Positions 1-4,637 of a stretch of 6,108 nucleotides of DNA are shown here, piece by piece (position 1 is the stretch's first letter; each line of letters begins with the position of its first letter). Source of the DNA: Candidatus Zixiibacteriota bacterium (GTDB taxonomy: Bacteria > Zixibacteria > MSB-5A5 > SM1-73). The stretch is taken from contig JALHUP010000305.1 of NCBI GenBank assembly GCA_022866585.1, positions 1 through 6,108 of the forward strand. Reading direction: 5' to 3'. The notes beneath the pieces are model-generated. The model was not told the DNA's origin and made no database searches. It saw nothing but the letters and a program-made list of their open reading frames with translations. The position numbers were made by a program, and so were the translations under genes.

Positions 1-262
1 TTCTTTTTTGATTGATATTCTAAGAAAGTTGTTTTTTAATTCATCTTGTTTTGAATGCATCCAAGAATCGAACTTGGCAAGAAATGTCCGACTATAGATT
101 ATTTTTCAAAGAATTCTCGGTCAGCCTGAGGGGTTCTGACACCTTAGAGAATCCTTGCATTTTCATCCGGCAAGATATTCTTTGGGGTAACTTCTGTCAA
201 GATAAAAAAGTTAAACCGGAGTGCCCATCTGGGCGGTTTTCGCCAATCTTCACTTTTGCATA
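1..262. other. Left-edge region with no confident gene
   Basis: No coding frame here looks like a real protein. A 71-codon plus-strand frame (51-266) has no ribosome binding site, resembles no family I know, and ends inside the -35 box of the next gene, so I treat it as chance. On the minus strand a frame opens at ATG 60 and runs off the left edge (20 codons, begins MHSKQDELKN). It could be the start of a divergent gene, but no Shine-Dalgarno precedes it and the segment is too short to judge. The same area contains a minus-strand sequence (77 down to 61) with the exact shape of a tRNA T-arm, and an imperfect hairpin at about 113-152 (ATTCTC and GTCAG arms). The region is AT-rich and reads as intergenic. 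Confidence 0.5.
213..240 (+). terminator. Weak terminator-like hairpin
   Basis: AAACCG (213-218) pairs with CGGTTT (234-239). Inside it CCC (224-226) pairs with GGG (231-233) around an ATCT loop, leaving a five-base bulge GAGTG on the 5' side. The A-tract/T-tract flanks resemble an intrinsic terminator, but the T run is only four bases and the bulge weakens the stem. It lies just upstream of the promoter at 263, where it could end transcription coming from the left. This is inference from shape only. Confidence 0.25.
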
Positions 263-290
263 TTGACAAAAACTGAAGGTGAGGTATATT
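263..290 (+). promoter_or_regulatory. Sigma70-type promoter of the LVIVD-repeat gene
   Basis: A perfect -35 box TTGACA (263-268) is followed by a 16-base spacer and a -10 box TATATT (285-290, one mismatch from TATAAT). Transcription would begin near 297, giving a leader of about 31 bases before the ATG at 329. No clear operator palindrome overlaps it. The ribosome binding site downstream is weak: only AAGA-like purines precede the start. Confidence 0.65.
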
Positions 291-328
291 TAGAATTAGG
301 TAAGTTCATCTTGAGCTAATTAAGACCA

Positions 329-2581
329 ATGAACAGGTTCAAAATTTTCGCCTTCATATTGATCCTATTTTTTCTCACTCCATTGGCACGGGCGGAGAAT
401 ATTTCCAGCCCCGATTCAAATATCGTCAAACTTTCCAGCACTTTGTGGGCGGACTTAAGAGACATGAAATTCAGGGGAACGACCGGATTTTGTGTATTCT
501 TTGATGGCTTGGCAATATTGGACCTGACTGACATCAATTCCCCTTCTCAGATCGGTCAAGTCGAGCTTTCCACAAAGGGACAAAGGGTGGATATTTCAGG
601 AAATTATGCCTATGTGGCTTCGGCGGATAGCTTTATCTATGTGGTTGATATTTCATCATTTAACGACCCATATTTAATAGATAGCTTTAAGATTCCGGAC
701 GAAGCTATGGATATTAAAGTGAGGGACAATTTTGCCTTTGTTACCGCCAGAGGAACCGGGCTTCTGATTTTAGATGTTTATGATCCGCAGAACATAGCCC
801 TTGTTGGTTCATGCCGTGTATCCGACTTTGACGCTCAATCTTTGTATTTGCTTGATAGCTTGGCTTACCTGGTAGGGGAAGGAGGAGGACTCAAAGTGAT
901 AAATGTCTCTTCTCCTTCTTTCCCATTTTTGGTCGGGTCTTATGATGCCATTGACGAAGCAATAAGAGTCTTCGCAAATAAGGATGATCAAGATAGAACT
1001 TATGCTTGTTTAGCTAACTCCTATGAATTTCGAATATTGGACGTGTCAGATCCAGCAAACATTTTCTTGGTTTCCAAGTATGTGCCTAAGTCTGACTTGG
1101 CAGATCTTTTCGTTAAAGACGATTACGCCTACTTAGCTCTGACCAATGAGGGACTTTTGGTCTTGGATATACAGGACAAAAAATCTCCCCGTCCTGTTTC
1201 TGCCGTCTCTTGTGGGGACTACACTAAAGGAGTTTTTATCTCTTCTGACTTTGCATTCGTTTCTGATTTGTTTGGACCTGCAAGCATAATTAACATTTTC
1301 AATCCGGACCGCCCGTTCTCGGCTGGAGTTTATAAACTACCTCGCTTTTCCGTTGACGTCTTTGTAAAAGAAAATTTCGCCTACGTGCTCTGTGATAATA
1401 TGGGGCTTTATATTCTGAATGTGGAAGATCCAAGCCATCCTCGGATTGCCAGCATCTTTGAGGCTCGTTATAACAACAATGGAGTTTGGGTGGAGGGAAA
1501 TTTTGCCTATTTCACTGCTCTTCTTGCCGGAATGCGGATTGTGGATGTATCCGATCCTTCACATCCTCAAGCGGTGAGCGGTTATTATCCTGAAGGATAT
1601 TCCTATGGTGTCCGGGTGAAAGATGGTTTCGCATATCTTTTGAACTCTAAAAATGACATTCAGATTATAGACGTGCATGACCCGCATAATTTGATTCCCA
1701 GAGGCTTTATCGAAACTCCGGGGACCTTAAAGGATATAACCATACGTGGTGATTATCTATATGTGGCTGATCTGGAGATGGGCTTGACCACCATAGACGT
1801 CTCTGACAAAGATAATCCTTTTGTGGTCAGATCGATTCCCACTGTAGGAAGATGCACGAACGTCTTCTCCCGTGCGAATTTTTTATTTCTTGCCGCTCAA
1901 CAGGTCGGTTTGGAGATATATGACATAACCGATCCGATTCAGCCATCTTTTGTTGGCTGTTATTTTTCTGAAGAAGGTATAGAAGATATTTACGTGGAAA
2001 ACCAGTATGCCTATCTGACCACATACACGAATTGTGTTCGGGTGATTGATCTATCCTTCCCTTCCTTTCCTTCACTGGTGGGCACCTATCACTCCAGAGA
2101 TAATCCGGGAAAGTTGATGGTAAAAGAAGAACACATATATCTTTGCGATAATCGCTCCTTTAAGATTTTGAAATTCAATCCTCCGATCACAAAATCGAAA
2201 GATGAATTTGTAGAGGGTTTGGTCTCTCCATTCGAATTAGAACAAAACTATCCCAACCCCTTCAACCCCGCCACCAAAATACCCTTCACCGTTAATGGTT
2301 CACAGTTCATGGTTCATAGTCCCAACCACACCACCCATGAAAAGGCGGTTGGTGGTTCACGGTTCATAGTTCATAGTCCCAGCCACACCACCCTAACTAT
2401 ATATAATGTTCTGGGGCAGAAGGTGAGGACTTTGGTGGATAAGGATAGGATGCCCGGAGATTATCAGGTCGATTGGGATGGAAAGGATGAAAAGGGAAAG
2501 GAGGTCGGAAGCGGAGTTTATTTTTACAAATTAAAAGTCGGAAAGTTTGAAGAGACCAAGAAAATGGTCTTAATAAGATAA
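329..2581 (+). CDS. Secreted LVIVD-repeat beta-propeller protein with T9SS-type C-terminal sorting domain
   Basis: This 750-residue protein is probably exported and anchored or released at the cell surface; its molecular role is unknown. Residues 1-22 form a signal peptide (hydrophobic core about 6-19, cleavage after A20-R-A22). Residues about 45-618 hold 14 degenerate repeats of roughly 41 residues, each with a Y/F-A-Y/F-V strand and a following 'LxIxDVSDPxxP' turn, matching the LVIVD family (usually beta-propeller blades). Residues 635-750 are a type A T9SS sorting domain: NYPNPFNP (640-647), LTIYNVLGQ (689-697), WDG (716-718), SGVYFYKL (728-735) and terminal KKMVLIR. In that domain 654-688 is an insert made of a 19-residue duplication, unusual for the family. 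The start is fixed: an in-frame TAA lies at 317-319, and the next Met (M46) would lose the signal peptide. It has its own promoter (263-290). Its partner secretion machinery is not in this window. Confidence 0.9.
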   Translation: MNRFKIFAFILILFFLTPLARAENISSPDSNIVKLSSTLWADLRDMKFRGTTGFCVFFDGLAILDLTDINSPSQIGQVELSTKGQRVDISGNYAYVASADSFIYVVDISSFNDPYLIDSFKIPDEAMDIKVRDNFAFVTARGTGLLILDVYDPQNIALVGSCRVSDFDAQSLYLLDSLAYLVGEGGGLKVINVSSPSFPFLVGSYDAIDEAIRVFANKDDQDRTYACLANSYEFRILDVSDPANIFLVSKYVPKSDLADLFVKDDYAYLALTNEGLLVLDIQDKKSPRPVSAVSCGDYTKGVFISSDFAFVSDLFGPASIINIFNPDRPFSAGVYKLPRFSVDVFVKENFAYVLCDNMGLYILNVEDPSHPRIASIFEARYNNNGVWVEGNFAYFTALLAGMRIVDVSDPSHPQAVSGYYPEGYSYGVRVKDGFAYLLNSKNDIQIIDVHDPHNLIPRGFIETPGTLKDITIRGDYLYVADLEMGLTTIDVSDKDNPFVVRSIPTVGRCTNVFSRANFLFLAAQQVGLEIYDITDPIQPSFVGCYFSEEGIEDIYVENQYAYLTTYTNCVRVIDLSFPSFPSLVGTYHSRDNPGKLMVKEEHIYLCDNRSFKILKFNPPITKSKDEFVEGLVSPFELEQNYPNPFNPATKIPFTVNGSQFMVHSPNHTTHEKAVGGSRFIVHSPSHTTLTIYNVLGQKVRTLVDKDRMPGDYQVDWDGKDEKGKEVGSGVYFYKLKVGKFEETKKMVLIR
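2297..2393 (+). repeat. In-frame 57-bp-period duplication containing RGTTCAY heptamers
   Basis: Two 40-base copies, 2297-2336 and 2354-2393, differ at only three positions and are spaced 57 bases apart (19 codons), so the reading frame is kept. Each begins with three consecutive heptamers of the form RGTTCAY and ends in CCACACCACCC. They encode GSQFMVHSPNHTT and GSRFIVHSPSHTT. The heptamer phrase (GGTTCAC, AGTTCAT, GGTTCAT) looks like a short tandemly repeated sequence rather than ordinary coding DNA. It sits where the sorting domain normally has a short loop between two strands. Confidence 0.85.
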
Positions 2582-2625
2582 AACCAAGGATTTCAATTCA
2601 TCTGAAAGATTTTTGCCTCAGGCGA

Positions 2626-2673
2626 GTATTCTTCACCCCTCGTTTATTCTCCGTTGGTGAAGAATACCAACGG
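2626..2673. other. Two mutually exclusive hairpins
   Basis: GTATTCTTCACC (2626-2637) is perfectly complementary to GGTGAAGAATAC (2656-2667), with an 18-base loop. An alternative stem, CCGTTGGT (2651-2658) with ACCAACGG (2666-2673), 8 bp with a 7-base loop, uses part of the same arm, so both cannot form at once. It lies 45 bases past the stop of the LVIVD-repeat gene. The sequence shows the pairing; any switching role is speculation. Confidence 0.6.
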
Positions 2674-2684
2674 GGAGCAGGAGA

Positions 2685-2742
2685 ACCTCTCCCCCTTTGT
2701 CCCCCTCTCCATAAAAATGGAGAGGGGGATAGGGGATGAGGT
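2685..2742. repeat. C/G-tract hairpin, probable dispersed repeat
   Basis: CCCCCTCTCCAT (2701-2712) pairs perfectly with ATGGAGAGGGGG (2717-2728) around an AAAA loop. Weaker pairing extends outward (ACCTCTCCCCC against GGGGATGAGGT) to 2685 and 2742. From memory, 'CCCCCTCTCC..GGAGAGGGGG' palindromes with CCTC/GAGG outer arms recur between genes in many bacterial genomes, so this is likely one copy of a dispersed family. It may act as a bidirectional transcription barrier, but no T tract flanks it on either strand. Confidence 0.6.
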
Positions 2743-2778
2743 AAAAATCTTGGCTTGAAGAGAAAATAGAAAAGCTTT

Positions 2779-4233
2779 TTATCCTTTGAGTAATTCTTTG
2801 GCTTTCTCTTTACTTTTCAATTTTGAAGAAAAAGCCTTCAGTTCTTCCAAGTAGCGGCTATTGTGCACTTTCCATTTGATGAGCATCCAGTGACCATACA
2901 TCCGAAACATAAAATTTTTGAACTTGAACTTAACTGCGGACTTCATCACCTGCCACAAGGAATAAAATTTGGGCATTGCTTCTAACATCACCCCGTATTG
3001 CAATTCCCATGCTGATATTTTATTTGGCTTGTAGACCACATGGTGTCCATCATACTGACTCCAATCGAAAGTGGCGATTCGGTTTTGGGTATTAAGATTT
3101 TCATAAAAGGGGGTGCCCGGAAGCGGGACCAAGATGACCATCTGCACCGTGTCAATTTTCCATTTGATGGCAGACCTAACCGTTTGCATTACTGTTTCCC
3201 GGTCGTCCTCCTCTCCCCCCAAAACGAACATACCATGAACTTTGATCTTATATTTATGTAAGGTCCTGATCGCCACCTCCATCTCTTCCACAGTCTGACG
3301 TTTATTATATTCTACGAGGGTTTTGGGATTGATAGATTCCAAACCGATATACAAAACCTTGCAGTTCGTTCTTTGCATAAGCTGTAAAAGCTCTTTGTCT
3401 TGAGCTACATCTACCCGGGCTTGGGCCGTCCAGGGAAAGCTTAAACCGTTTTTAAGCATCATCTCCAACAATATCTTTGATCGCTTGGGGCTGGCGGTGA
3501 AATTGTCATCGTAGAAGAAGACCCACATTCCGGGGTAGAGCTTTCGATAATGTTTTAACATCTCTATCGTCTTTTCCGGACTTTTGAAACGATATTTATG
3601 CCCGAACATCTTGGTAACCGAACAGAAGGTGCAGTCATAGGGACACCCGCGTGAGGTGAGCACCGGGATTATACCTATATCCTTGTATCCTTGGATTAAA
3701 GACAAATCAATGGTGGGCAAACTGTCCAGATCTTGTAGGTGTGGTCTGGGTGCATTGTGATGGACCTTGTCTCCTATTTTATAGGATAATCCTGAAATCT
3801 CTGAGATTCTGCCCACGTCATTTCCATTTTTCAGCCACAAAATAAGCTCTATGATTGTTTCCTCCCCTTCACCTCTTGCCACGTAGTCTGCATAATTATT
3901 CAATGCCTCCTCTGCCATAAAACTGACATGAGCACCGCCCATCACAATCGAGATATTCTTCCCCAAGACTCTCGCTTTCTCCTTGATTTTTTTGGCAATA
4001 TTATAAGCTTCAGGTGCGGTACTGGTGATGGTGGAAATCATCACCATATCCGCAGAGAGGACCTCCGCCCAATTTATAGGAGCAATATCAGGACAGTAGA
4101 TTTTGACCTCATAACCTTTTTCTTTTAAAATAGTGCCCATCTGAGGAAGCCCCAATCGAGGCAGCTTGAAGGCGCTGAACACATGGAAACCAGGAGGATT
4201 TGGCTCTATCCCGACTATCTTTTTGATCTCCAT
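2779..4233 (-). CDS. B12-binding-domain radical SAM protein
   Basis: This 484-residue enzyme belongs to the COG1032-like class (cobalamin-binding domain plus radical SAM). Such proteins use a [4Fe-4S] cluster and S-adenosylmethionine to make radicals, often for methylation or ring chemistry; the substrate here is unknown. Residues 1-140 are the B12-binding-like Rossmann part, with VMGGAHVSF (97-105) and ARGEGEET (119-126), but the classical DxHxxG cobalamin ligand motif is absent, as in many relatives. The radical SAM core starts at TSRGCPYDCTFCS, with cluster ligands C197, C201 and C204, followed by YDDNF (241-245), YIGLES (295-300), GMFVLGG (334-340) and PLPGTPFY (370-377). Residues 390-460 contain YDGHHVVYKP and a basic, aromatic C-terminal tail. 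The length fits the family. The start is supported by GGAGG seven bases upstream. It is convergent with the LVIVD gene and divergent from the helicase, so it is probably transcribed alone. Confidence 0.93.
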   Translation of the reverse strand: MEIKKIVGIEPNPPGFHVFSAFKLPRLGLPQMGTILKEKGYEVKIYCPDIAPINWAEVLSADMVMISTITSTAPEAYNIAKKIKEKARVLGKNISIVMGGAHVSFMAEEALNNYADYVARGEGEETIIELILWLKNGNDVGRISEISGLSYKIGDKVHHNAPRPHLQDLDSLPTIDLSLIQGYKDIGIIPVLTSRGCPYDCTFCSVTKMFGHKYRFKSPEKTIEMLKHYRKLYPGMWVFFYDDNFTASPKRSKILLEMMLKNGLSFPWTAQARVDVAQDKELLQLMQRTNCKVLYIGLESINPKTLVEYNKRQTVEEMEVAIRTLHKYKIKVHGMFVLGGEEDDRETVMQTVRSAIKWKIDTVQMVILVPLPGTPFYENLNTQNRIATFDWSQYDGHHVVYKPNKISAWELQYGVMLEAMPKFYSLWQVMKSAVKFKFKNFMFRMYGHWMLIKWKVHNSRYLEELKAFSSKLKSKEKAKELLKG

Positions 4234-4240
4234 CTCTTTT

Positions 4241-4245
4241 CCTCC
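4241..4245 (-). promoter_or_regulatory. Strong ribosome binding site of the radical SAM gene
   Basis: The minus strand reads GGAGG, then a seven-base spacer AAAAGAG, then ATG. This is optimal Shine-Dalgarno geometry and fixes the start at 4233. It also shows that this organism uses Shine-Dalgarno initiation, unlike most Bacteroidetes. Confidence 0.85.
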
Positions 4246-4279
4246 GAATATTTCTCTTCTTTAAAAATCGATTTACCAA

Positions 4280-4309
4280 AATTTAGTTAAACCCATATCT
4301 CGTTGTCAA
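4280..4309 (-). promoter_or_regulatory. Candidate promoter of the radical SAM gene
   Basis: On the minus strand a perfect TTGACA (4309 down to 4304) is followed by an 18-base spacer and TAAATT (4285 down to 4280, four of six matching TATAAT). The expected start near 4273 leaves a leader of about 40 bases. The -35 box lies within a 6-bp inverted pair, ATCTCG (4297-4302) and CGAGAT (4320-4325), which might be an operator or may be chance. Confidence 0.5.
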
Positions 4310-4366
4310 GTCTTTTTTCCGAGATCTTTGAAAAACTGTTTGGATGAGAGAATTTGAAGTGTTCAC

Positions 4367-4536
4367 CTTTAGGGGTTGTTGAAAAAGTCGTTTTGTAGAG
4401 AAATTCTTTGTAGGGACAGGGCTTGCCCCTGTCCTAACCTTAATGCGGACAGCCATCCCGCCAAAAGCGGGATCCCTACATTAATCCCTCCTCGACCCAT
4501 TACACCACTACAAGGGTTTTTCAACACTCCCTAAAG
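4367..4536. mobile_element. MITE-like palindromic element between divergent promoters
   Basis: Terminal inverted repeats of 20 bases (4367-4386 and 4517-4536) match at 18 positions; the left end reads CTTTAGGGGTTGTTGAAAAA. A second inverted pair, TTGTAG (4393-4398) and CTACAA (4508-4513), lies just inside. The interior has no reading frame of note and holds nested hairpins (4409-4480). A TA dinucleotide at 4370-4371 and 4532-4533 could be a target duplication bounding the element. 'TGTTGAAAAA' ends resemble those of several insertion sequence families, so it may be mobilised in trans by a transposase elsewhere. It sits about 35 bases before the helicase -35 box and about 60 bases beyond the radical SAM -35 box. 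Confidence 0.65.
4409..4480. repeat. Inner three-way hairpin module
   Basis: An outer 8-bp pair TGTAGGGA (4409-4416) and TCCCTACA (4473-4480) encloses two perfect hairpins: GGACAGGG (4414-4421) with CCCTGTCC (4427-4434), and ATCCCGC (4455-4461) with GCGGGAT (4467-4473). The inner stems overlap the ends of the outer pair by up to three bases, so the forms compete slightly. Both hairpin phrases look like dispersed repeat fragments common in uncultured bacterial genomes (my recollection), suggesting a repeat nested within the larger element. Confidence 0.6.
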
Positions 4537-4571
4537 CTTGACACTCCAGCAAAACTCTTACCAAAAAGATG

Positions 4572-4600
4572 TTGTAAAGTTAAACATCAACTATTATAAT
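4572..4600 (+). promoter_or_regulatory. Promoter of the PcrA/UvrD-type helicase gene
   Basis: A perfect -10 box TATAAT (4595-4600) lies 17 bases after TTGTAA (4572-4577, four of six matching TTGACA). Transcription would start near 4607, giving a leader of about 31 bases. No LexA-type operator (CTGT-N8-ACAG or GAAC-N4-GTTC) is visible around it, so SOS control is not supported. Confidence 0.65.
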
Positions 4601-4623
4601 GTGATTACGGCGAAACAAACAGA

Positions 4624-4628
4624 AAGGA
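4624..4628 (+). promoter_or_regulatory. Ribosome binding site supporting a TTG start
   Basis: AAGGA is followed nine bases later by TTG at 4638-4640. An in-frame TGA at 4602-4604 rules out an earlier start, no ATG or GTG lies between, and the first in-frame ATG downstream (codon 68) would delete the Walker A motif. The TTG is therefore the best start. Confidence 0.7.
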
Positions 4629-4637
4629 AGAAACAAA

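Larger units (their letters stand above)
2606..2751. repeat. Nested palindromic element filling the convergent intergenic gap
   Basis: A 15-base arm at 2606-2620 pairs with 2737-2751 with a single G-T wobble, enclosing two further hairpin systems (2626-2673 and 2685-2742). The outer arms read AAGATTTTTGCCTCA and TGAGGTAAAAATCTT. No protein is encoded inside and no target-site duplication is obvious. It could be a non-autonomous mobile element (MITE- or REP-like), or a structured 3' UTR shared by the two converging transcripts. No T run follows any stem, so it is not a textbook intrinsic terminator, although a long stem may still slow polymerase or protect 3' ends. Confidence 0.55.

Noticed and set aside
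2..97. Frame open from the left edge to a TAG at 95-97, possible tail of an upstream gene
   Set aside because: Only 31 codons in an AT-rich stretch, with no recognisable motif; such open lengths are expected by chance.
51..266. 71-codon plus-strand reading frame upstream of the LVIVD gene
   Set aside because: No ribosome binding site, no family resemblance, low-complexity AT-rich flank, and its stop lies inside the TTGACA of a strong promoter.
2297..2393. CRISPR-like repeat pair
   Set aside because: Two copies only, with period 57, embedded in frame within a coding domain and lacking variable spacers or cas genes.
2685..2742. Classical rho-independent terminator
   Set aside because: The stem is strong, but no run of T follows on either strand, so only a possible non-canonical barrier role remains.
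3040..3261. 73-codon plus-strand frame inside the radical SAM gene
   Set aside because: It is the antisense shadow of a clearly coding region with conserved motifs on the minus strand and has no family resemblance.
329..4233. A linked system joining the LVIVD protein and the radical SAM enzyme, such as a modified-peptide pathway
   Set aside because: The genes are convergent with a repeat between them, there is no precursor peptide or transporter, and the LVIVD protein has its own promoter and export signals.
4538..4561. TTGACA at 4538-4543 as an alternative -35 box for the helicase
   Set aside because: No acceptable -10 box lies 16-18 bases downstream; the TTGTAA/TATAAT pair at 4572-4600 fits far better.
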